The position numbers were made by a program, and so were the translations under genes. Under the pieces are notes generated by a model, which saw only the letters and a program-made list of their open reading frames with translations, was not told where the DNA came from and did not search any database. A stretch of 64,000 bases of DNA from Paraflavitalea sp. CAU 1676 (GTDB lineage Bacteria > Bacteroidota > Bacteroidia > Chitinophagales > Chitinophagaceae): NCBI RefSeq assembly GCF_029223285.1, contig NZ_JARHUJ010000010.1, positions 186,001 through 250,000 on the forward strand, written 5' to 3'. Positions 10,401 to 17,080 of the stretch are shown one piece after another. How positions within the stretch are numbered: the stretch's first letter is position 1; each line of letters starts with the position of its first letter.

Positions 10401-10804
10401 AACAAGGGAAGGTCGACCTGAAAAACCGAACTATGGAAATTGCAGTACCCGGTAAAGGGATGGTGGCTTTGTCGGTCCCACTACAGGCTACTACCAAAGC
10501 ACCGCTGCAGGTCCCTGTTCAGCAGGGCATGAAAGTGATCGATCTCGGCGCTCCCTGGGGCAAGTGTTATGTGTTCCGGATCCGGTCGCCTTTTGGATGG
10601 GATTCTATGTACGGGTACCTGGAATCTGCTCCTGTTGAAGGTGCCCGTATCAGCTTCTCCCTCGGAGGAACACAGGTGACAAAGGATAACTATCCTTATG
10701 AGTGGTCTGTCTATAAGCTTCCAGCAAACAAGACGCTGAAAGGAGTACTGGAAGTTAAGGGCACCGATGGAAAGACTACAAAAGCAAACATTGAATTTGA
10801 ATAG
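7406..10804 (+). CDS. Large secreted protein, paralogue 2 of 3, with N-terminal carbohydrate-binding-like domain
   Basis: An 1132-aa protein. I use the ATG at 7406, which gives a clear signal peptide ending IAYGQ; the open frame extends upstream but that part overlaps the preceding gene. Residues ~25-165 (YLVEAEDF, GTRLFRLSVN, NFGRCDAILLT) resemble the jelly-roll domains attached to xanthan-lyase-like and FAD-dependent glycan proteins. A beta-rich middle follows, then a helical toroid-like region with 'WLDKAKVSADRLIAL' and 'RFLEAAEASAYH' helices. The C-terminal block (VGLGFEQPF, FMSSWAPHLLRLHQY, IGRFSTYPGYY, LDYLISEAITRSNGKVNFP near residue 897) is shared with the products at 4761 and 14220. 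No CAZy family is recognised. It starts 32 bases after the previous stop, so it is in the same operon. Confidence 0.75.
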   Translation: MQNLRVLFLISCLLGAAIAYGQDHYLVEAEDFQFKGGWVVEREGGKGLSNNSILRVLSGKTKAVDALTVVEVKRAATYQVWVRSADYPNDRPGTRLFRLSVNDNNMPQESGSHGKPGFYWEKVGTAALPAGNAVLRLNDSRGNFGRCDAILLTAADNFDPNTQAVTALATSRVKPVTMQPTPVVYPQLSNAVASGVRPPVATIQNEQVRVRFMPATGSEVKRLVAKTDIRIQGKWGSMDAKREDHKVYILRADDPQLGFGNFFPSWNGSTGLTSFENNGKKYSILETDVILNPFFAGQVTEAIPVAARQLNAHTIEVSYTVAGEPLLIGTWALAAGAKHVEVNLQFKPQRAGYYSMGLAAFQSIAADSATNILLPPMFQYQRLSPQPVMVPSGMMPQPVSIAEMRTDLGLVSTFASGLATSFSPNDWGSANSPLGFTVKNESNRVQPVAFSPILGQPDSKLAAGNTLQRGFAIGAFATGWNEVLTYVSDSIYRVTDYRKQENTSLTETAFNIVDLMKNDSASGWDASLKGFYDIEANPAVVPTVVHASPLTLVSVAVMANDEDFYLTRALPTIEYTLSRSGFRWAKAVSGTPFNSDKKSLQLSPFGSQFTTNYYEGLNRLLGEANPWLKDIALPGGAVRPAKGYSVEVPTYTQELAAWRLTGDQQWLDKAKVSADRLIALQVNGPITKPLSREPFYNASFYAYWWDLIDLYEVTHEKRFLEAAEASAYHTVAGIRSYPQVKDTVQVIHPGNQFEGNTTLWWKGDKRYRLGFPRVKDDAPEKQVPQWLVSPVGLGFEQPFTYFDAGKTVRPVFMSSWAPHLLRLHQYSQQKIFLTYARNAVIGRFSTYPGYYATGFTDITLSKEFPYTGPDVSSIYYHHIPPHLAFTLDYLISEAITRSNGKVNFPFGKQDGFVWFNNRAFGAGKGTVFGDQQAKLWLKRGLVTIDKPGFNFVTAISNDRFWILVMNEGAERQSAKVALGAEVPVASTGTAALLHVEDNKQGKVDLKNRTMEIAVPGKGMVALSVPLQATTKAPLQVPVQQGMKVIDLGAPWGKCYVFRIRSPFGWDSMYGYLESAPVEGARISFSLGGTQVTKDNYPYEWSVYKLPANKTLKGVLEVKGTDGKTTKANIEFE

Positions 10805-10807
10805 CCC

Positions 10808-12223
10808 ATGCATACCCTGAAAGGTTATTGTGTATTTGTTTCGCTGTTGATGGGGATGGCTGCCTGTGCGCAGGTGAAGAAGGCGGGTGATGACAGCAGG
10901 GAACAACTGATTGCAGCATCGCAGTCGGGCGCTTCGCCCCTGTTCTTTGATCCCGGCGCCAAGGACGTGCAGGTGATACAGCCGTTGAACTTCGGCAATG
11001 CGCAGGAATGCGAGGTGCGGGGTGGGCTGCCCAATTTTTTTGAGAAAGCAGCTGCCGGTAAAACGGTGACCATTGGCTACATCGGGGGGAGTATTACCCA
11101 GGCGGTGCATGGTTATAGAGCCAGCTCGGCGCGGTTCATACAATCGATGTTTCCGCGCACGCTCATGAAAGCCATCAATGCAGGGGTGTCTGGTACGGGC
11201 ACCGATTTGGGCGCCTGCCGGTTGCGGGAGCAGTTGCTGCAATACCGGCCCGACCTGGTATTCATCGAGTTTGCGGTGAATGGGGCTTACCGGGATGGCC
11301 TGGAAGGGATGATCCGGCAGATCTGGAAGGAGGATCCTACGATCGATATCTGCCTGCTTTATACGTTGTTTAATGGGCAGTCGGCTATCTATGCATCCGG
11401 TAAGGTGCCGGACAATATTGCGGCCTTTGAAGCGATTGCAACGCATTACGGTATACCCGGTATTCATTTGGGCTTGCAGCCGGCTATGCTGGAGGCTCAA
11501 GGCGGGCTGGTCTGGAAATCTGACAGCAAGACCATACAGGGTAAAGTCGTTTTTTCCAATGATGGCATTCACCCGCTGCCCGAAGGCGGCGACCTCTATG
11601 CCGGTGCTATTGCGCGGAGCATGCAGCGAATGCAGCAACAGGCAGGGAAGGTACCGCATACGTTGCCCGGCGCCATGATCGCCGCCAATTGGGAAGCGGC
11701 GGGCATGTATGCTCCGGAAGCCATCGCCCGGTTTAACGGAGCGTGGGAAAAGCTCGATCCGTCGGATAGCACCTATCTCAAGTCTTTTACAGGTTGGTTC
11801 CCTTACCTTCTGCAAGGGGAGCAACCGGGTGCCAGTTTCACGTTCAGGTTCTCCGGCGACATGTTTGGGTTCTTCGACATCGGCGGTCCGGAAGTAGGGC
11901 AATTGCTGATCGAGGTAGATGGTAAACCAGTGCGGCTGTCGGCCGTGCAGGCGGGTACGCGGGTGTCGACCATCGTAGCAGTAGAAGCAGCTCCCGTCAA
12001 CCGGTTCAATAGCTTCTGCAATAACCGTTACCGCGGGCAGTTTGAATGCATCCGGCTGGCGCCGGGTGAGCATACAGTTACCGTCACCATCTCTCCCGAC
12101 AAAGCGGACAAGCGTACCATATTGGGAGAAAAACAATTGCAGGATATTACGGCGAACCCACGCCGCTATGACCGCACGGTATTTTACCTGGGCAAAATAT
12201 TATTGAATGGAAAACCGCTATAA
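10808..12223 (+). CDS. Secreted SGNH/GDSL-family hydrolase (probable glycan esterase)
   Basis: A 471-aa protein with an N-terminal hydrophobic segment ending in MAACAQ, so it is probably a lipoprotein or cleaved there. SGNH blocks are visible: block I IGGSIT around residues 91-96 (Ser nucleophile), an EFAVNG segment in the position of block III, and block V DGIHP around residues 253-257 (Asp and His). Members remove acetyl or other acyl groups from polysaccharides or lipids. The C-terminal ~190 residues form a second beta-rich region (FTFRFSGDMFGFFDIGGPEVGQLLIEVDGK) that could bind carbohydrate. It starts 3 bases after the stop of the previous gene. The predicted job in this locus is deacylation of the glycan before chain cleavage, which is inference. 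Confidence 0.85.
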   Translation: MHTLKGYCVFVSLLMGMAACAQVKKAGDDSREQLIAASQSGASPLFFDPGAKDVQVIQPLNFGNAQECEVRGGLPNFFEKAAAGKTVTIGYIGGSITQAVHGYRASSARFIQSMFPRTLMKAINAGVSGTGTDLGACRLREQLLQYRPDLVFIEFAVNGAYRDGLEGMIRQIWKEDPTIDICLLYTLFNGQSAIYASGKVPDNIAAFEAIATHYGIPGIHLGLQPAMLEAQGGLVWKSDSKTIQGKVVFSNDGIHPLPEGGDLYAGAIARSMQRMQQQAGKVPHTLPGAMIAANWEAAGMYAPEAIARFNGAWEKLDPSDSTYLKSFTGWFPYLLQGEQPGASFTFRFSGDMFGFFDIGGPEVGQLLIEVDGKPVRLSAVQAGTRVSTIVAVEAAPVNRFNSFCNNRYRGQFECIRLAPGEHTVTVTISPDKADKRTILGEKQLQDITANPRRYDRTVFYLGKILLNGKPL

Positions 12224-12245
12224 CCTGTCTGTTGTGACTGATGCC

Positions 12246-12281
12246 GATGGGAACATTCCCATCAATTGGGAATGTTCCCAA
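12246..12281. promoter_or_regulatory. Inverted repeat, operator- or hairpin-like, between the SGNH and GH97 genes
   Basis: GGGAACATTCCC (12249-12260) and GGGAATGTTCCC (12268-12279) are perfect reverse complements separated by 7 bases, so the transcript could form a 12-13 bp hairpin. Each arm is itself nearly palindromic: GATGGGAA-CA-TTCCCATC and TTGGGAA-TG-TTCCCAA. The site can therefore be read either as a terminator-like stem of the upstream operon or as two dyad operator half-sites 19 bp apart. No strong T-run follows, which weakens the terminator reading. A candidate promoter lies 23 bases downstream. Confidence 0.6.
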
Positions 12282-12303
12282 GGTGATTTTGTGTTGCTGT
12301 CGC

Positions 12304-12334
12304 TTTAGGCAAAGGAGTGCCCTGGTTACATTTG
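12304..12334 (+). promoter_or_regulatory. Candidate Bacteroidota promoter for the GH97 gene
   Basis: TACATTTG at 12327-12334 fits the Bacteroidota -7 consensus TAnnTTTG exactly. TTTA at 12304-12307, 19 bases upstream, fits the TTTG-like -33 element with one mismatch. Transcription would begin only a few bases before the ATG at 12348, so the leader would be very short. The same TTTA-N19-TACATTTG arrangement occurs before the thioesterase gene at 32568. Confidence 0.5.
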
Positions 12335-12347
12335 AAACCTGTTATTT

Positions 12348-14213
12348 ATGCGCGTATTGCTTACCATAATCCTCGTGTTATCTCATGTCCTTGGTTGGGC
12401 CGGTGAGCCGGTCCGGCTGACCAGCCCCCATCAATCACTGCAGGCTGAATTATCCATCGCCGAAGGAAAACTCCACTATCGTTTGAAGGCGGGCGATCTC
12501 GTATTGGTGGAAGACGCTGCATTGGGTATCGTGGTGGATGGGAGGAGCGTGGGAACACGTGTGGAGGATATCAGTCTGTTTCGTCGCCAAGGGATTTATG
12601 AAGTGAGACAGTCTCGCTTTGGCGATCAGCGGGCAAGCAGCCATTGCATAGAATACATTGTACTGGTGCGTCAACTGGCTATAACGGATACCGTTATCTT
12701 CCGTTTGTTTGATAATGGCTGTGCATTCCGGTATCTACCTGCCGGTGAGTTGCAGGAGCGGGTGCAGGAGGAATTGACCACATTCAATTTTCCTGCGCAG
12801 GCGCGTGTCTGGTATTTCGAAAGGAATAATAACTGGAAGTTGAAATCCTATGCCGGCCTCTGGCAGCAAACAACTCCCGATCAACTGCCCACGGTTTCTT
12901 CCCAGGGACCGATACAGGGAAAACCCCTGGTGGCTGAGCTTCCAGGCAATAAGTTCATGGTCATCACCGAGGCGGCGTTAAACGGCTACAGCGGCATGCG
13001 CCTCAAGGCTATTGGGAACAATACTGTACAGGTGAATTTTACTGAGGGCAATGCTGGCTTTACCATTCACAAAAAACTATCGACACCCTGGCGGGTGATC
13101 CTGTTTGCGGATGGTCTCGATCAGCTGGTCAACAATAAAGTGATTGCACTATTGAACCCTGTACCCGATCCGGCGCTTTTTGCAGACCGTTCGTGGATCA
13201 GACCGGGTGTTGCGGTGTGGAGCTGGATCTCGCGTAAAGAGGAACTGTACATGGAGCCGGCAGAGGAGAAGCGTTTCATCGATGCTGCTGCGAAGCTTAA
13301 TTTTCAATATACATTGATCGACGAAGGCTGGGAGACCAAATGGCGGGATAAGTGGAAGCAATTGGCTGCGCTCAGCCATTACGCCGCTAATAAGAAGATC
13401 GGTGTATGGGTGTGGAAGCATAGTAAGGACCTGTTGGATACGTTACAAAGAGATCGTTTCCTCGACAGCATCCGGCGTAGTGGGGCAGTGGGTATCAAAA
13501 CCGATTTCATGAACAGTGAAGACAAAAGCTTCATTGATTTTGAGATAGGCTTGCTGCGGGCTTGTGCTCAAAGGAAGTTGCTGGTCAATTTCCATGGTTG
13601 CCAGGCACCCACCGGCGAAAGCACGACCTATCCCAATGAACTTACCCGCGAGGGCATCCGCGGCATGGAACTCAATATCATGAATGAGCCCATTCCTGCC
13701 TGGCACAATGCCGCGCTGCCGTTTACAAGGTTGCTGTGCGGCCATGGCGACTATACGCCTGCCTTCTTCAGCAACCGGGCTAATACTACCTATACCCATC
13801 AGCTTGCGTTGTTGTACTTGTTCGACTCGCCGTTTCAATGCATTGCAGAAAATCCGGTTGAGTTACTGCGGCAACCTGTCTATAAAGCAATACTGCCGCT
13901 ATTGAAAACTTTACCGACTACCTGGGACAGTACCATTGTGCTGCCGGGCAGCGCCATCGGTACATGCGCGGCCTTCGCACGCCGGAAAGGCAATACCTGG
14001 TACGTGGCGGTGATCAATGGCGCTGATCGTGAGGTGCCTTTTCAACTGGATGCGGCATTTGCCGGAAGTCCGGTAAAAGGTACTGTAACTGTGATCCAGG
14101 ACGCGCCAGATGGGAAAGGGTTTGTGCACGCTAAGCAGTTACCCAACCCTGGTAAAAATTCATCCTTCAGCATACCTGCCAATGGCGGTCTGGTGATCCA
14201 AATAAAGCAATGA
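12348..14213 (+). CDS. Glycoside hydrolase family 97 protein (retaining type predicted)
   Basis: A 621-aa protein with a signal peptide ending near GWAGE. The N-terminal beta-sandwich, the TIM barrel (RPGVAVWSW near residue 284; FQYTLIDEGWETKW near 322) and the C-terminal beta domain follow the GH97 layout known from SusB and related alpha-glucosidases and alpha-galactosidases. GIKTDFMNSED places Asp 386 where the retaining GH97 enzymes carry their nucleophile; inverting SusB-type enzymes lack it. The TREGIRGMELN block supplies the conserved Glu. It probably removes alpha-linked terminal sugars, such as alpha-galactose, in the periplasm. The retaining mechanism and specificity are inferred from this motif. 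It may be driven by its own promoter and leads the second part of the locus. Confidence 0.9.
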   Translation: MRVLLTIILVLSHVLGWAGEPVRLTSPHQSLQAELSIAEGKLHYRLKAGDLVLVEDAALGIVVDGRSVGTRVEDISLFRRQGIYEVRQSRFGDQRASSHCIEYIVLVRQLAITDTVIFRLFDNGCAFRYLPAGELQERVQEELTTFNFPAQARVWYFERNNNWKLKSYAGLWQQTTPDQLPTVSSQGPIQGKPLVAELPGNKFMVITEAALNGYSGMRLKAIGNNTVQVNFTEGNAGFTIHKKLSTPWRVILFADGLDQLVNNKVIALLNPVPDPALFADRSWIRPGVAVWSWISRKEELYMEPAEEKRFIDAAAKLNFQYTLIDEGWETKWRDKWKQLAALSHYAANKKIGVWVWKHSKDLLDTLQRDRFLDSIRRSGAVGIKTDFMNSEDKSFIDFEIGLLRACAQRKLLVNFHGCQAPTGESTTYPNELTREGIRGMELNIMNEPIPAWHNAALPFTRLLCGHGDYTPAFFSNRANTTYTHQLALLYLFDSPFQCIAENPVELLRQPVYKAILPLLKTLPTTWDSTIVLPGSAIGTCAAFARRKGNTWYVAVINGADREVPFQLDAAFAGSPVKGTVTVIQDAPDGKGFVHAKQLPNPGKNSSFSIPANGGLVIQIKQ

Positions 14214-14219
14214 CCGGTT

Positions 14220-17051
14220 ATGAAAGGAAGATTTTTGTGCTATTGTTTGCTATTGCTTGTTGCCCATATCCCTGTTTCATTGCGGGCCCAGGTTACTGTG
14301 ACTATGGATAAGAAGGAACTGGTCATCAGCAGGGGTGGGCGTGACTATCGTTTCTTACCGGTATTTACCATTCTCTATAATGCTACCGATCCGGGTATGG
14401 CACTGAAGCCGACCGGACTACAAAAAGTAGAGTACAATGTACTGACCTGGAAAGTGAGTGACAGCGTTCGATATGATTTCAAACAGAAAAAGATTGGTGC
14501 CGCCATGGCAGGGGATGGGTTTGATGACCGAATCCTGCGCGCGAAAGCTGAATGGCGAACCGCGAACATATACCATGCCGGTGATCGTACCGTATTGGCG
14601 GCTACAGGGATTAAAAAGGTGAAGGATACTATTCTTTTCATCTTACCGGCTGCGGCTGATTTTACTTTGTCCGCTTACCTTTTAGAGAACGGTCCGTACC
14701 CGTCTTTGCACTTCTCCTTCAAGCCTCATAAGCCCGGCTATTACAGCGTGGGCTATTCGGGCGCGCCTGCCTTTGCGCCGGACGCAGTAGCGGGTATCTG
14801 GCAGCCGCTGATCTGGCAGGAAAAGCGTATCCCTGATGGCGCTTATTGTACGCCTGCCTTCATGGCCACTTTGCCATCGACGTTTGTCAATGACGGCGTC
14901 AATACCCTAGGGGTGTTAGCGGCGAGTAAAGAATTGCCTTTTCAGCCGCTTCCGACACTGCCCAATAGCCGCTTTGGTGTGGCGTTGGTGAACGAGAAAA
15001 AGCAATTGCAGCCGCAGCTCTATGCTCCTTTACCGGGTGGATACCTGTCGAAGATGGGACCGGGGGAATCGTTTGATTTCAGTTGTTATCTCGTGGTGGA
15101 ACCAAAGACGATCAACCAAACTTATGAGCTATTGGCAAGAAAGGTTTTTGGTTTCCGTGATTACCGGTACAATGATATTGCGTCGCTGAATACGGCGCTG
15201 GACAATATGGTGGATTATTCCCTGTCGCACTATGCGTGGTTCATAGACAGTCTCAAGGGTTGCGCCTATAGTACCGATGTGCCTGGTGCGGTGAAGAACG
15301 TGTCGAGTCTGAATCCGCTGGAACTGGCCATCGTGCGGGATGATTCAGTGATGTTTGAAAAGCGGGCTTATCCATTGATGGAGTTTATGCTGAGCCGGGA
15401 GAAGTTTCTGTTTGCATTGGACAGTACGCAAAAGATACAAAGTCCCAGCCGTAAGATGAAGGGGCCCATTGCGCCCATCTCAGAATTGCTGGCTTTGTAT
15501 GATGTGTTCGGAAAAAAGAACCCTTTCTACCTGGCCATGGCAGAGAAAGAATACCAAACGACGCGTGTTCGCAATATGGAGTACAAGGAGGTGGGCAGGA
15601 ACTGGATCAGCGATATGTGGCTGTATAAGGCTACGGGCGATCAACAATACCTGCAGGCCAGCATGAAAGGTGCTGATCAATACCTTTTACAACGGATCGA
15701 CCGGCCGCAGACCGCTTTCAACGATCCTATGCAGACCGGTTATTTCTTCTGGCCCACTTTCACCGGCAGGTGGATCGAGTTCCTGCAGTTATACGAACTG
15801 ACGGGTGAGAAACGATACCTGCAGGCTGCCCGGGAGGGTGCGCGCAACTATACGATGTTTACCTGGATGAGTCCGGCTGTACCAGATAGCATGATCACCG
15901 TTAACAAAGGTGGTAAAGCGCCAATGTACTGGTACTTGCGCTCTAAAGGGCATACACAGATGTATTACCCGGAAGAACAGGCGCCAGCCTGGCGGCTGTC
16001 GGAGATGGGGCTTACCCCGGAATCTTCCGGCACATCGACCGGGCACCGGGGCATCTTCATGAGCAATTATGCTCCCTGGATGTTGCGGTTGGGATACTAT
16101 GCGAAGGATAGCTTCCTCGTACAGGTGGCCAAGGCGGCCATCATCGGGCGTTACCGGAATTTTCCGGGCTATCATATCAATACGGAAAGGACCACGGCTT
16201 ATGAGCAGCTCGATTTTCCCCTGCATGAGCACAAGGAACAGAGCGTGAACTCCTTTCATTACAATCATATACTGCCCATGGCGAGCATGCTGCTCGATTA
16301 CCTGGTTACCGATGCCTTTGTACGCAGCAAGGCGCAGATCGATTTTCCTTCAGAGTACATGGAAGGGTATGCTTATCTGCAGAACAAATTATACGGTGCA
16401 CAAAAAGGCAGATTCTATGCTGACAATGATGTGCAGTTGTGGATGCCGGCCCGTTTGTTGAAGATCGCCAGCAACGAGCTGAACTATATTTCAGCCCGCA
16501 AGGGTAATTCGCTTTACCTGGCTTTCGCTAACCAATCTGGCAAAGCGGTAACAACAACGGTCAGTATCGATCCGGCACGTGTACAACTTCAGCGCGGGAG
16601 CGGGCTCAGGTCATTCACCGGACCACAGCAGGCGAAGATCAAGGATGGCAGCTTTGTGATCACTGTTCCGGCGAATGGGCTGGCTGCCGTTCAGATAGAA
16701 GGAGCTGTAATTCGTTCGTCCTTTCAGCAAGCGTTGCTGGATTCAAACTACAGCGCCACCGGAAAGGATTACATAAAACTGAAGAGCGGCGGAGCGCATG
16801 CGATGCTGATGCGCCTCGGTCGATACGACAGGAGACTATATGTGTACCTGGAAGCCGATGATAATAAGATCAGCAAAGCGACTTTGGTTTGTACCAAATC
16901 GGATGGTGCGCAAATAACGATCGTTGATACGGCGTATCCATTTGAATTCACTGTTCCGGTAGCACAACATGGAGCGGTTCGTTTTGATCTCTCGTTGACG
17001 GGTGTGGATGGGAAGGTGCAGCAAAGCGAACAGGTGATTCTTGGAAATTAA
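14220..17051 (+). CDS. Large secreted protein, paralogue 3 of 3 in the glycan locus (function unknown)
   Basis: A 943-aa protein starting 6 bases after the GH97 stop, with a signal peptide ending LRAQV. The layout matches the products at 4761 and 7406. It has a beta-rich N-terminal third and a helical middle with LYKATGDQQYLQASMKGADQY and LYELTGEKRYLQAAREGARNY repeats. A C-terminal block follows with FMSNYAPWMLRLGYYAKDSFL, IIGRYRNFPGYH and LDYLVTDAFVRSKAQIDFP near residue 700. A final beta domain (residues ~840-943) may bind sugar. No CAZy family is recognised. The helix-pair repeats recall (alpha/alpha) toroid lyases and unsaturated-glycan hydrolases, so glycan cleavage is plausible but unproved. 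Confidence 0.75.
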   Translation: MKGRFLCYCLLLLVAHIPVSLRAQVTVTMDKKELVISRGGRDYRFLPVFTILYNATDPGMALKPTGLQKVEYNVLTWKVSDSVRYDFKQKKIGAAMAGDGFDDRILRAKAEWRTANIYHAGDRTVLAATGIKKVKDTILFILPAAADFTLSAYLLENGPYPSLHFSFKPHKPGYYSVGYSGAPAFAPDAVAGIWQPLIWQEKRIPDGAYCTPAFMATLPSTFVNDGVNTLGVLAASKELPFQPLPTLPNSRFGVALVNEKKQLQPQLYAPLPGGYLSKMGPGESFDFSCYLVVEPKTINQTYELLARKVFGFRDYRYNDIASLNTALDNMVDYSLSHYAWFIDSLKGCAYSTDVPGAVKNVSSLNPLELAIVRDDSVMFEKRAYPLMEFMLSREKFLFALDSTQKIQSPSRKMKGPIAPISELLALYDVFGKKNPFYLAMAEKEYQTTRVRNMEYKEVGRNWISDMWLYKATGDQQYLQASMKGADQYLLQRIDRPQTAFNDPMQTGYFFWPTFTGRWIEFLQLYELTGEKRYLQAAREGARNYTMFTWMSPAVPDSMITVNKGGKAPMYWYLRSKGHTQMYYPEEQAPAWRLSEMGLTPESSGTSTGHRGIFMSNYAPWMLRLGYYAKDSFLVQVAKAAIIGRYRNFPGYHINTERTTAYEQLDFPLHEHKEQSVNSFHYNHILPMASMLLDYLVTDAFVRSKAQIDFPSEYMEGYAYLQNKLYGAQKGRFYADNDVQLWMPARLLKIASNELNYISARKGNSLYLAFANQSGKAVTTTVSIDPARVQLQRGSGLRSFTGPQQAKIKDGSFVITVPANGLAAVQIEGAVIRSSFQQALLDSNYSATGKDYIKLKSGGAHAMLMRLGRYDRRLYVYLEADDNKISKATLVCTKSDGAQITIVDTAYPFEFTVPVAQHGAVRFDLSLTGVDGKVQQSEQVILGN

Positions 17052-17080
17052 CCTTATTCAAATATTTATAACTGGTAAAG

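Noticed and set aside
9476-10405. A 309-codon minus-strand frame inside paralogue 2
   Set aside because: Shadow of a real gene; composition and lack of domain features argue against coding.
10481-12136. A 551-codon open frame on the minus strand across the end of paralogue 2 and the SGNH gene
   Set aside because: It is antisense to two well-supported genes, has no signal or domain, and is rich in Arg/His/Gln as expected of a shadow of codon-biased genes.
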